From Microbulbifer hainanensis (GTDB lineage: Bacteria; Pseudomonadota; Gammaproteobacteria; Pseudomonadales; Cellvibrionaceae): 64,000 bases of DNA. The notes under the pieces are model-generated. The model made no database searches. It was not told where the DNA came from and saw only the letters and a list, made by a program, of their open reading frames with translations. Both the position numbers and the translations under genes were made by a program. This document shows positions 27,913-36,628 of the stretch, piece by piece; positions within the stretch are counted from its first letter, which is position 1; every line of letters begins with the position of its first letter. The stretch covers positions 232,911-296,910 of the forward strand of contig NZ_JACZCR010000020.1 of assembly GCF_014904735.1 (NCBI RefSeq). Direction: 5' to 3'.

Positions 27913-28827
27913 TTAAATCCCATCAGCTAACTCGATAGGTGGGCTGTAATAGTTGCCATACAGGCGCCGTGCCTCGCGGGCGAACCAGCGGGCCGCTAGC
28001 CCCTGGGGCGTGTGACCGGACCACAGCAGGTCTACCTCCAGGGTCCAGGCACTGAGTGCACTGGTCAGCTGCAACTCCACCAGCTTGCCGGCTTTCAGAA
28101 AGGGGCGCGCCAGCTCGAAGGGAGCGCTGGTCCAGCCCACGCCCTTGCTGGCGAGGTCCAGGGCCTGCAGCAGTGAATCGCAGCGCCAGGTCTGCGGTGA
28201 CAGCAGCCAGCGCCGCCCGCCGGATGGGGATGCAGTGACGATCTGCCGGTGGGCGGCGGCCTCCTGCAGTGAAATGGGGCCGCCGTGGGATAGCGGGTGT
28301 TCGGGCCCGGCCAGGGGCAGGACACGCTGCCGGCCGAGGCTGTCGAAATCCAGCTGGTCGGGGTAGCGCTCGCGGGCGGCGACGAAGGCAAAGTCGGCTG
28401 CTCCCTCGGCCACCCGGCGCACAGCATTCTCATCGGATGTGGTGCTCGACTCGATGCGGGTGTCCGGAAAGCGCTCGGCGAAGGCCACCAGTACGTCGTT
28501 GAGCCGATCCGGCATCACCAGCTCCTCGAACACGATACGCAACTGCGGCTCCTCGCCGCGGCCGAAGGAGTCCGCCGCCTGCTGGAAACGCTGCAGCTGA
28601 CCGATGGCCTGGCGCGCCAGCGGCAGCAGCGCGGTGCCGGCGGGGGTGGGGCGCGGGAATTTACCGCTGCGGTCGAACAGATCCAGTCCCAGATCCAGTT
28701 CCAGGTTCTGAATCTGCATACTCACTGCCGACTGGGCGCGACCCATCTGCCGCGCGGCGGCCGAAAAGGAGCCCTGCTCGCAAGCCGCGACAAAAGTGCG
28801 CAGCTGATCCAGCGTCAGGTTATTCAT
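27913..28827 (-). CDS. LysR family transcriptional regulator
   Basis: A 304-residue LTTR with an N-terminal winged helix-turn-helix (LTLDQLRTFVAACEQGSFSAAARQMGRAQSAVSMQIQNLE, about residues 4-42) and a C-terminal substrate-binding-like effector domain (LRIVFEELVMPDRLNDVLVAFAERFPD). The ATG at 28827 is supported by GGGAG six bases upstream; the longer open frame has no similarity there. Unusually for LTTRs, the likely targets lie downstream on the same strand and are not divergent. The effector is unknown. Confidence 0.9.
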   Translation of the reverse strand: MNNLTLDQLRTFVAACEQGSFSAAARQMGRAQSAVSMQIQNLELDLGLDLFDRSGKFPRPTPAGTALLPLARQAIGQLQRFQQAADSFGRGEEPQLRIVFEELVMPDRLNDVLVAFAERFPDTRIESSTTSDENAVRRVAEGAADFAFVAARERYPDQLDFDSLGRQRVLPLAGPEHPLSHGGPISLQEAAAHRQIVTASPSGGRRWLLSPQTWRCDSLLQALDLASKGVGWTSAPFELARPFLKAGKLVELQLTSALSAWTLEVDLLWSGHTPQGLAARWFAREARRLYGNYYSPPIELADGI

Positions 28828-28913
28828 TGCGAGCTCCCGAAGTGAGCGGGTTTTACCCACAGCTTATTCTCACCGGCGCAATCCGGCTGTGGATAAGTCT
28901 GTGGCTGTGGGAA

Positions 28914-29483
28914 TCAGGGTTGCTCTTCGCCGGTGAGATACTGGTTTTTCAGTTTCACGTAATTGGCGGCCGAGTAGCGGAAGAATTTCCGCTCCTTTTC
29001 TGACAGTGGCCGCGCCTGTTTGCAGGGGGCACCCACGTACAGGTAGCCACTTTCGAGGGTTTTGCCCGGTGGCACCAGCGCACCGGCGGCCAGTACCACG
29101 TCATCCTCAATCACCGCGCCGTCGAGCACTATGGCACCGATACCGACCAGCACGCGGCTGCCCACGGTGCAGCCGTGCAAACAGGCCTTGTGGCCGATAG
29201 TGACATCCTCGCCAATGACAAGCGGCCAGCCATCTTCGTTGAAGGGACCGGCGTGGGTAATATGCAGCACGGCACCGTCCTGCACACTGGTGCGCGCGCC
29301 GATGCGGATGCGGTGCATATCGCCGCGGACGACGGCCATCGGCCAAACGGAACAGTCGTCTCCCAGCTCGACATCCCCGATCACGGTGCACTGCGGGTCG
29401 ATGTAGACCGCATTGCCGAGTTGCGGGGATTTTTCCTGGCCGCCGTTCTTATCGCTGGTGCCGTGGGGACGCAGTGGGGACAT
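28914..29483 (-). CDS. Gamma carbonic anhydrase family protein (YrdA-like)
   Basis: A 189-residue left-handed beta-helix hexapeptide-repeat protein. Repeats run from about residue 25 to 150 (VYIDPQCTVIGDVELGDDCSVWPMAVVRGD, VTIGHKACLHGCTVGSRVLVGIGAIVLDGAVIEDDVVLAAGALV). Zinc-ligand histidines can be assigned to VLHITH and IGHKACLHG. Such proteins are often annotated as carbonic anhydrases, but many have no proven activity. The ATG at 29483 has AGGAG seven bases upstream. It is divergent from prlC with about 65 bases between, as in Pseudomonas. Confidence 0.88.
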   Translation of the reverse strand: MSPLRPHGTSDKNGGQEKSPQLGNAVYIDPQCTVIGDVELGDDCSVWPMAVVRGDMHRIRIGARTSVQDGAVLHITHAGPFNEDGWPLVIGEDVTIGHKACLHGCTVGSRVLVGIGAIVLDGAVIEDDVVLAAGALVPPGKTLESGYLYVGAPCKQARPLSEKERKFFRYSAANYVKLKNQYLTGEEQP

Positions 29484-29548
29484 GCTCAAGCTCCTGTACA
29501 ATGGGCTGTCTATCATAGCGTTATCGTCCATCGTGCACAGGGTGTCCC

Positions 29549-31597
29549 ATGTCCAATCCGCTGCTGAATCTCCCGTTACTGCCCGCGTTCGACCAGCTGC
29601 AGCCGCAGCAGGTGGAACCGGCCATTACCGATTTGATCGAAGAGTGCCACGTTGCCCTGCGTACCGGCCTCGAAAACCCCGGCTGGGACAGTACCCTCGC
29701 ACCCATGGAAGAGGCCCAGGATCGCCTCAACCGCGCTTTTTCCCCGGTCAGCCACCTGAACAGTGTGCTCAGTGGTCCCTGGCGTGAACCCTACGAGGCG
29801 GCGCTGGCGCAGGTTACGGCCTACTGGACCGAGTTGGGCCAGAACCGCGATCTCTATGCGGTCTATGAGCAGCTGGCGGCGACTGACGACTTTGCCAACT
29901 GGCCCCAGGCGCGCAAAAAGACTGTCGAACTGGGCTTGCGGGATTTCGTGTTGAGCGGTGTCGCCCTGGAGGGCGCGGCGCGCGAAAGCTTTGCCGCCAA
30001 CAGCCGCCGCCTGGCCGAGCTGTCGAGCCGTTTTGCCAACAATGTGCTGGACGCCACCAACGCCTGGACCTATCAGACCGAAGACGAAAACGAGTTGTCC
30101 GGCCTGCCGCAGACGGCGCTGGCAACTGCGCGCGCCGTGGCAAAGAGTAAGGATTTGCCGGGTTGGGTGATCACGCTGGAAGGGCCGAGTTATCTCGCGG
30201 TGATGACACACGCGGACAACCGCGCGCTGCGCGAGCGGGTACATAAGGCCTTCGTCAGTCGCGCGTCCGAAGTTGGCCCCAATGCCGGCGAATACGATAA
30301 TTCGTCGACCATGGAGGAAATCCTCGCGCTGCGCGCCCAGCAGGCACAGCTGCTGGGAATGGAGAGCTACGCCGAATTGTCGGTCGCCAGCAAGATGGCA
30401 CCATCGCCGGAAAAAGTGGTGGAGTTCCTCGACGATCTGGCCGCGCGGGCGAAGCCGGCGGCGGCGAGTGAATTCAACGAGCTGCAGCAGTTCGCCGCCG
30501 AGCAGTTGCAATTGAGTCGGTTGCAGCCCTGGGATATCGCCTGGGCCTCGGAAAAACTGAAACAGGAGCGCTACGCCATCAGCCAGGAAGCGCTGCGCCC
30601 GTACTTTCCCTACAACCGCGTGCTTGATGGTCTGTTCGCTGTGGTGGAAAAGCTCTACGGTGTCACCGCCGAAGCCGACCCGTCTGTGCCGAGCTGGCAC
30701 CCGGACGTGCAGTTTTTCTGGCTGCACAAAGGCGGCGAGCGTATCGCCGGCTTCTACCTCGATGCCTTTGCCCGCGAGCGCAAGCGCGGTGGCGCCTGGA
30801 TGGATACCGTATGCGTGCGCAGGCGGGCGGCGGATGGCCTGCAATTGCCAGTGGCCTATCTGGTGTGCAACTTTTCCCCGGCCGCGGGCGATTCGCCATC
30901 GCTGCTGACCCATTACGAAGTCACCACCCTGTTTCACGAATTTGGCCACGGTCTGCACCATATGCTGACCCAGGTGGATGTAGCCGCGGTGTCGGGTATC
31001 AACGGCGTCGCCTGGGATGCGGTGGAATTGCCGAGCCAGTTCCTGGAAAACTGGTGCTGGCAGCCCGAAGCTATTGCGATGATTTCCGGCCACCACGAAA
31101 CCGGTGAGCCGCTACCGCAGGTGCTGCTGGATAAAATGCTGGCGGCGAAGAATTTCCAGTCCGCGATGTTCACCGTGCGCCAGCTGGAGTTCGCCCTGTT
31201 TGATTTCCTGCTTCACAGTCGCGCCGGGGGTGCCACTGCGGATGAAATCCAGCAATTGCTGGACGAAGTCCGCGGGCGTGTGGCCGTGGTGCCGGTGGCC
31301 GCCGAAAACCGTTTCCAGCACGGCTTCAGCCATATTTTTGCCGGCGGCTACGCGGCGGGTTACTACAGCTACAAGTGGGCGGAAGTGCTGTCTGCCGATG
31401 CGTTTTCCCTGTTCGAGGAAAACGGCATTTTCGATCGCGATACCGGCGACCGCTTCCTGCACAGTATTCTCGAGCAGGGCGGCAGCCGCGATGCGCAGGA
31501 CCTGTTCACAGAATTTCGCGGTCGCGAGCCTAAAATAGACGCCTTGCTGCGTCACTCCGGCATCGAGGAGCTGGAGCTGAATATCGGCCCGGGCTGA
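29549..31597 (+). CDS. prlC: Oligopeptidase A
   Basis: A 682-residue cytoplasmic M3 family zinc metallopeptidase that degrades short peptides, including cleaved signal peptides. The zinc motif is HEFGHGLHHML (residues 463-467 for HExxH), with the downstream glutamate in AVELPSQFLENW. The length is normal for the family. The start MSNPLLNLPLLPAFDQLQPQQVEPAI matches family N-termini. It is followed by yheV with a 51-base gap, a conserved pairing. Confidence 0.96.
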   Translation: MSNPLLNLPLLPAFDQLQPQQVEPAITDLIEECHVALRTGLENPGWDSTLAPMEEAQDRLNRAFSPVSHLNSVLSGPWREPYEAALAQVTAYWTELGQNRDLYAVYEQLAATDDFANWPQARKKTVELGLRDFVLSGVALEGAARESFAANSRRLAELSSRFANNVLDATNAWTYQTEDENELSGLPQTALATARAVAKSKDLPGWVITLEGPSYLAVMTHADNRALRERVHKAFVSRASEVGPNAGEYDNSSTMEEILALRAQQAQLLGMESYAELSVASKMAPSPEKVVEFLDDLAARAKPAAASEFNELQQFAAEQLQLSRLQPWDIAWASEKLKQERYAISQEALRPYFPYNRVLDGLFAVVEKLYGVTAEADPSVPSWHPDVQFFWLHKGGERIAGFYLDAFARERKRGGAWMDTVCVRRRAADGLQLPVAYLVCNFSPAAGDSPSLLTHYEVTTLFHEFGHGLHHMLTQVDVAAVSGINGVAWDAVELPSQFLENWCWQPEAIAMISGHHETGEPLPQVLLDKMLAAKNFQSAMFTVRQLEFALFDFLLHSRAGGATADEIQQLLDEVRGRVAVVPVAAENRFQHGFSHIFAGGYAAGYYSYKWAEVLSADAFSLFEENGIFDRDTGDRFLHSILEQGGSRDAQDLFTEFRGREPKIDALLRHSGIEELELNIGPG

Positions 31598-31648
31598 ACG
31601 GCACAGCCGGTGCACTCATCCATCAGTAACGACATCGAGCAGTAAACG

Positions 31649-31915
31649 ATGACCAAAGACGACAGCGACAAGCAGCAGAAGCCACAGAAGAAACGTTTTA
31701 TCGCCGGCGCGGTGTGCCCGCGCTGCAGCGCCATGGACCGGATCGTCAACTTTCGCGAGGGGGGGAAAAACTATCGCGAATGTGTCGAGTGCGGCTTCAA
31801 GGATGAAATTCGCCTGCAATCCTCTCCGCGGGAATTGAACACCCGGGTAACCGCCGATCGCGAAGAAGTGGTGACACCGGTAAAAATAATTCAGCCACCC
31901 AAAAAAGAACAATAG
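31649..31915 (+). CDS. yheV: YheV family putative zinc-ribbon protein
   Basis: An 88-residue protein with two CxxC pairs, CPRCSAMD (about residues 29-32) and CVECGFKDE (about 50-53), forming a four-cysteine zinc ribbon. The sequence KKRFIAGAVCPRC is a YheV hallmark. Its function is not established. It is consistently found next to prlC, which suggests a link to protein turnover. Its TAG shares a base with the GTG start of the next gene, so the two are coupled. Confidence 0.9.
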   Translation: MTKDDSDKQQKPQKKRFIAGAVCPRCSAMDRIVNFREGGKNYRECVECGFKDEIRLQSSPRELNTRVTADREEVVTPVKIIQPPKKEQ

Positions 31916-32745
31916 TGAACAAATACTATCCGCTGCTGGCATTTCTGCTGGTGGCCATTGTCGCCGGGCTCACGGGCCTGGATCACTACCGCACCACACG
32001 CGCTCACCAGCGGGAACAGACATCCCAGTTGCTGGCGAGCTGTGTGAACCAGGGCTTGTTGTCCCTGTTCCAGCTGCAGGCCAATGACTGGCGACAGCGG
32101 CCGGATTTTTACCGACCGCAGAGTGAGAAACTGGCAAGCGCGGTGGCGGCACTGCCGCAAAAAGTTCTCGAAGGCGAACCGTTTGCAGAATGGCAGGCCG
32201 CACTGAATATCTGCACACAGCTGACCCGACACAGCAACCTGCAACACCGCACGATTTTCCGTCCACTGGGCGACTTCGGTGCTCCGGAGATGTCTGGCAA
32301 CCGCTCACTCAAGGATCGCCGAACAATGGCGCGGCGGCAGCGTACACTCGACCGACTGCGCGTCGCCGCGCAGGCCGCCGAGCGCTATCTGGACGACCTG
32401 CGCACCGATATCCACAACCAGCTGCGCGTGAGCGCACTGTCGCCAGAGAGTCGCGAACGCGCACTCGCCGAGATACACGCTCAGGTTCTGGATTACTACC
32501 GCCCCGGCCACTTTTCGCGGCAAAAGGTCGATGCCCACCTGCAGCGCGTCGAGCGTTACTACCAGTTGCTGGCAGAGAATCCGCGCGGTTACACATTGCG
32601 CGGCGGCAGCCTGTATTTCTACGACCGCTCACTGCAGCGAGAAATTGAGCAACTGAATAGCGCAATCTTGCAGGGTGAGGCGCAGTTTTATGGAAACTGG
32701 CAGCAGATAGTGGCGCGGCAGCAGTACCGCGTCGAGCAGGGTTAA
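31915..32745 (+). CDS. Membrane-anchored helical protein of unknown function
   Basis: 276 residues. An N-terminal hydrophobic segment (about 5-22, YPLLAFLLVAIVAGLTGL) followed by a charged region suggests a signal anchor with a periplasmic body. The rest is rich in Gln, Arg and Leu and predicted from composition to be helical, with coiled-coil-like stretches around 130-175 and 235-270. I see no catalytic motif and do not recognise the family. The GTG start at 31915 overlaps the yheV stop. Confidence 0.65.
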   Translation: MNKYYPLLAFLLVAIVAGLTGLDHYRTTRAHQREQTSQLLASCVNQGLLSLFQLQANDWRQRPDFYRPQSEKLASAVAALPQKVLEGEPFAEWQAALNICTQLTRHSNLQHRTIFRPLGDFGAPEMSGNRSLKDRRTMARRQRTLDRLRVAAQAAERYLDDLRTDIHNQLRVSALSPESRERALAEIHAQVLDYYRPGHFSRQKVDAHLQRVERYYQLLAENPRGYTLRGGSLYFYDRSLQREIEQLNSAILQGEAQFYGNWQQIVARQQYRVEQG

Positions 32746-32831
32746 AAATAGCGAGCAGGCTCTGTTATAACTTGTTCTGCCCGCTCAATGGTCCCATCCT
32801 GGTTTTTATTATTGTTCGGTAACGACTGCCA

Positions 32832-33518
32832 TCAGTGCAGCGTGTCGGTGTCCATTGCAAGCGCCGGCGCGCGCAGACCTATCTGCAGTTCCGCGGCAAA
32901 GTCCGGCCATTCTCCCGGTGTATCCACAAAGCGCTGCCTGCACAAAATTAGTGACACCAGGCTGTCGGGGCCGAGTTTCTGACCGCGATAGCGGCTGCCC
33001 AGTTTGACACTGACCGCATCGAGTTCCACCGCAAATGTCTCGCCCAAAAGTTCACGCACCACCAGATTTGCGACCATTGGATCCATTGGCAACAGGGGCA
33101 GGCCGCAGGCTGGCTGCAGTTGCTCGTTGATTTCCTCGAGGACCCGGTGCGCCAGGTAGGCGTCATCCAGCAGTGCGCCCAGCCCCACGTGATCCGGGTG
33201 CCGCTCCTGTGGTTCGGCAAAATAGCGTCCGATCAGTTCGCGGACTGGCGTAAATTCGATGCCGGCGGCAGCACAGAGTGTTTCCAGTTGGCGCAGCCAC
33301 TTGGGTACAGCCTGGATATAGCGAATGACAAAGCTGGTGAGCCGCAGGGGGCCATCTTGTTGTGGTAATCGAATATTGCGATGCAGTCGGGGGAGGGAAT
33401 TCCTGATCGCGCGGCGAAAGCGACCCTTATGCCGCTCGAGCGTTACCGCGCGATCGACACATTGTTGTATTACCTGATAGTCATCGGTCATCACTACCAC
33501 TGTATTTTCCAACGGCAT
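32832..33518 (-). CDS. Conserved hypothetical protein
   Basis: A 228-residue soluble protein without signal peptide. The N-terminal part (NTVVVMTDDYQVIQQCVDRAVTLERHKGRFRRAIRNSLPRL) is basic. The middle carries an acidic His/Asp segment (EPQERHPDHVGLGALLDDAYLAHRVLEEI). The C-terminal half (VANLVVRELLGETFAVELDAVSVKLGSRY) looks alpha/beta. I do not recognise a family. It is a single gene, convergent with the preceding membrane-anchored protein and 76 bases upstream of the MATE gene's stop. Confidence 0.6.
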   Translation of the reverse strand: MPLENTVVVMTDDYQVIQQCVDRAVTLERHKGRFRRAIRNSLPRLHRNIRLPQQDGPLRLTSFVIRYIQAVPKWLRQLETLCAAAGIEFTPVRELIGRYFAEPQERHPDHVGLGALLDDAYLAHRVLEEINEQLQPACGLPLLPMDPMVANLVVRELLGETFAVELDAVSVKLGSRYRGQKLGPDSLVSLILCRQRFVDTPGEWPDFAAELQIGLRAPALAMDTDTLH

Positions 33519-33594
33519 TTCCCCTTTTCCGTTGACTTGCTGGGTGGCAAAACCGCTTAACGATTAAAAAGAAGAATTAGTACCGCTGCTCCAG

Positions 33595-34929
33595 TTACAT
33601 CCAAAGTTTTTTAGTAGTGTAGTAACGATAGTAAACCAGTAGACCGGCAGAGCGTGCGCTAATCCACAAAAAAAGGCTGAACCACACGCCATGGTTGCCC
33701 CAGGGCCGCGTTAACCACCATGCGGGAAAGAAAATCAGCACCGTGGCGATAAACATAGTATTACGCATATCGCGACTTTTTCCTGCGCCGATAAAAATTC
33801 CATCCAGTTGATAACTCCATACGGCAACCAAAGGTAGCGCGCACAGCCACCAGTACACCCGTGCGGCTTCGGCAATAACGGCATCGATATTGGTAAACAG
33901 CGGCAATATCCAGTCGAAGCTGGCAACGAGAATTAAAGTGATTACTGCGGCGCTGGCGAGTGCCCAGCCACCTGCACTGCGCACAGTCGTACTAAATAGC
34001 TCCGCGGAGCTCTTGCCAATGGACTCGCCGACGAGCGCTTCGGTGGCATGGGCAAAACCGTCCAGCGCATAGGAAGTCATCATCAACAACTGCAGCAGGA
34101 TGGCGTTTGCCGCGAGTGTCGCGTCGCCCTGTGCCGCGCCCTGTGCGGTAAAAAACGTGAGTGTCAGCAGCAAGAGACAGGTGCGCACAAAAAGATCGCT
34201 ATTAATGCGCAGCAGTTCGATCCAATGGGAGCGGTCATGCCAGGGAAAAAATTCCGGGCGGCGCCAGTGCTGTGCAAGTTTTTTCCAGATATTCCGGTCC
34301 ACGCGGGTCAGCAGGCCGAGGCCAAATGCGAATGCGCAGATGTCGGCACAGACCGTGGCCATTGCCGCCCCGCGCGCACCTAGACCGAAGCCGAGGATCA
34401 GCGCGAAATCGAGCAGAATGTTCAGCAGGTTGGCGGCGAGCAAAATAAACAGTGGTGCGCGGCTGTCCTGCCGGCCGATAAAAAATCCCAGCAGCGCGAA
34501 ATTGGCCAGTGCCAGTGGCGCACTCAACAGGCGGATCTGCAGGTAGGCCAGCGCGTGTGGCGCGGCGCTGGTACTGGCATTCATCCACTGTACGATCGCG
34601 CCGAGTAGCGGTGATGCCAGCAACAGCAGTGCGAAACCGAGCAGCAGGGCCACCAGCAGCGCGCGCAGTAACCAGGCTTCGCTGCCATCGACGCTGCGCG
34701 CCACCAGTCCGGTGGTGCCCATACGCAGAAACCCGAACGCCCACAGCAGCATCGACATGACACTGGCACCGATGGCGACCCCGGACAGGTATTCCGGAGA
34801 GGGCAGGTGCCCGAGAATCGCCGTGTCCACCGCGCCCAGCAGCGGTACGGAGATATTGCTCAGAATCATCGGCCAGGCGAGCTGCCAGACTCGCTGATAG
34901 GGGCGCTCCACGACTGTTAACTGCTTCAT
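33595..34929 (-). CDS. MATE family efflux transporter (DinF-like)
   Basis: A 444-residue inner-membrane antiporter with about twelve hydrophobic helices in two bundles. The family signature near the start is WQLAWPMILSNISVPLLGAVDTAILGHL, with the D-T-A-x-x-G-H motif of DinF-type MATE proteins. AFGFLRMGTTGLVARS and the related repeat in the second half (MTSYALDGFAHATEALVGESIG) support the call. The ATG at 34929 is chosen from similarity; the extra upstream in-frame residues look non-coding. The substrate is unknown. Confidence 0.9.
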   Translation of the reverse strand: MKQLTVVERPYQRVWQLAWPMILSNISVPLLGAVDTAILGHLPSPEYLSGVAIGASVMSMLLWAFGFLRMGTTGLVARSVDGSEAWLLRALLVALLLGFALLLLASPLLGAIVQWMNASTSAAPHALAYLQIRLLSAPLALANFALLGFFIGRQDSRAPLFILLAANLLNILLDFALILGFGLGARGAAMATVCADICAFAFGLGLLTRVDRNIWKKLAQHWRRPEFFPWHDRSHWIELLRINSDLFVRTCLLLLTLTFFTAQGAAQGDATLAANAILLQLLMMTSYALDGFAHATEALVGESIGKSSAELFSTTVRSAGGWALASAAVITLILVASFDWILPLFTNIDAVIAEAARVYWWLCALPLVAVWSYQLDGIFIGAGKSRDMRNTMFIATVLIFFPAWWLTRPWGNHGVWFSLFLWISARSAGLLVYYRYYTTKKLWM

Positions 34930-35471
34930 TCTGCTGCGGGAGCCCCTGTTCGATTGGATGTCTGCTCGCGGCACGGCCTTGGCCGCCGGTAACCCGTTGG
35001 TAGTGGGACATTTTAAGTGAGTGAGGGAACTGGCGAAACGCGTCGGTCGGATACCTTTGCCGCGCTACAGGACAGCGGCAGAGCCGTAGTGAAAATTGGC
35101 GCCAATCTGGTCATAAATAAATGAATGAACAGACCCTTTTAAGTTGGCGGTTTAATTGACTTTCCCCTGGCGATGTGTTCCTTTTAACCTTGCATAAGTT
35201 GCGACGAATTAAAGAGACACAGGTTGTTGGTTGTACCTTCCGGACGACGACATCTGAAGTAAAAATCTTTGATAAAGAATAACAAGTTGCACTGACAGCA
35301 GTATCGCGGGGCTCTCGGCCCCGCCCAGTGTATGTAGTCTTGTGTTACTACAGCATGTCCACAAATTATGTGTGGAAATACCACGCCACCGGCTTGCCGG
35401 CGGTGGGGGCTCCAGTTATCCGTGACGGCCAATGGCTGATATAACAACAATCACACGGAGATCTGTAGGCG
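34930..35471. other. 542-base intergenic region upstream of the oxidase operon
   Basis: This is an AT-richer stretch between the MATE gene start and coxB. It should hold the MATE promoter and the oxidase promoter. A TTGACT at 35156-35161 is the best -35 match on the plus strand, but no convincing -10 follows. A perfect 7-bp hairpin with a 5-base loop lies at 35306-35324 (GCGGGGC/GCCCCGC), and a second GC-rich hairpin lies near 35391-35408. There is no plausible coding frame. A long structured leader on the cox mRNA is possible. Confidence 0.4.
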
Positions 35472-36611
35472 ATGTTGAGAGGCTTCAATCCGCTGTTCGC
35501 CTTGTTGGCCGCTTCGGTGCTGACCGGTCCCGCTATTGCGGAAGACAAGGGGCGCTGGGGGACCAATATGACCCGGGGGGTAACGGAAGTTGCCCATACC
35601 ACTTACGATCTGCATATGCTGATCTTCTGGATCTGCGTAGCGATCGGCGTTGTGGTATTCGGGGTGATGTTCTACAGCATGTGGCGCCACCGCAAGAGCA
35701 AAGGCTACAAGGCGGCGCAGTTCCACGAGAGCACGGCGGTGGAACTGGTATGGACCATTGTTCCCACCATTATTCTCGTTTTGATGGCGATTCCCGCTAC
35801 CAAAACCCTCTACCACATCTACGACACCAAGGAAGCCGATCTGGACATCATGATCACCGGCTACCAGTGGAAGTGGAAATACGATTACCTCGGCTCCGAC
35901 GTTTCCTTCTTCAGCAACCTGGCCACACCGGCGGCGCAGATCGACAACCAGCTGCCCAAGGACGATCACTACCTGCGTGAGGTGGACGAACCGCTGGTGG
36001 TACCGGTCAACAAGAAAATCCGTTTTTTGATTACAGCCAACGACGTGATCCACGCGTGGTGGGTGCCTGAGCTCGCGGTAAAAAAAGACGCTATCCCCGG
36101 ATTTATCAATGAGGCATGGACGCGTATCGAAGAGCCCGGCATTTACCGCGGACAGTGTGCGGAGCTGTGCGGCAAGGACCACGGGTTTATGCCGGTTGTG
36201 GTCAAGGCCGTACCTGAAGCCGAATACACCGCGTGGCTGGGCGAGCGCGCTGCAGCTGCGGCCAAGGCCAGCGAACTGGCGAAGAAAACCTTCACCTTCG
36301 ATGAGCTCTACAGCCAGGGCGAGCAGGTCTACAACAAGATCTGTGCGGCCTGTCACCAGCCCAATGGCCAGGGCGTACCCGGTACCTTCCCGGCAATGGC
36401 GGGCTCCAAGATTGCCACCGGTCCTATCGACGCGCACGTAGAAATCGTCGTGCACGGCTCGAAGAAAAACCCTGCCATGCAGGCGTTCGGCGAGCAGTTG
36501 TCGGAAGTGGATCTCGCCGCGGTGATTACCTACGAGCGCAACGCGTTTGGCAACGATATGGGCGATTCCATACAGCCCGTCGACATTCTCAATTTCAAGA
36601 ATAAGCAGTAA
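35472..36611 (+). CDS. coxB: Cytochrome c oxidase subunit II with fused cytochrome c domain
   Basis: A 379-residue subunit II of a caa3-type oxidase. It has a signal peptide, two transmembrane helices (about 45-68 and 88-110), then a periplasmic cupredoxin domain with the CuA ligands His194 (DVIHAWW), Cys229 and Cys233 (GQCAELCGKDHGFM), His237 and Met240. A C-terminal class I cytochrome c domain follows, with the heme motif CAACH at 291-295. It receives electrons from cytochrome c and passes them through CuA to subunit I. First gene of coxB-ctaD-ctaG-ctaE. Confidence 0.96.
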   Translation: MLRGFNPLFALLAASVLTGPAIAEDKGRWGTNMTRGVTEVAHTTYDLHMLIFWICVAIGVVVFGVMFYSMWRHRKSKGYKAAQFHESTAVELVWTIVPTIILVLMAIPATKTLYHIYDTKEADLDIMITGYQWKWKYDYLGSDVSFFSNLATPAAQIDNQLPKDDHYLREVDEPLVVPVNKKIRFLITANDVIHAWWVPELAVKKDAIPGFINEAWTRIEEPGIYRGQCAELCGKDHGFMPVVVKAVPEAEYTAWLGERAAAAAKASELAKKTFTFDELYSQGEQVYNKICAACHQPNGQGVPGTFPAMAGSKIATGPIDAHVEIVVHGSKKNPAMQAFGEQLSEVDLAAVITYERNAFGNDMGDSIQPVDILNFKNKQ

Positions 36612-36628
36612 GGCGGGGGAGTATAAGA

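Noticed and set aside
35184..35450. 88-residue minus-strand frame upstream of coxB
   Set aside because: It covers the hairpins of the leader region, with no Shine-Dalgarno and no recognisable protein features.
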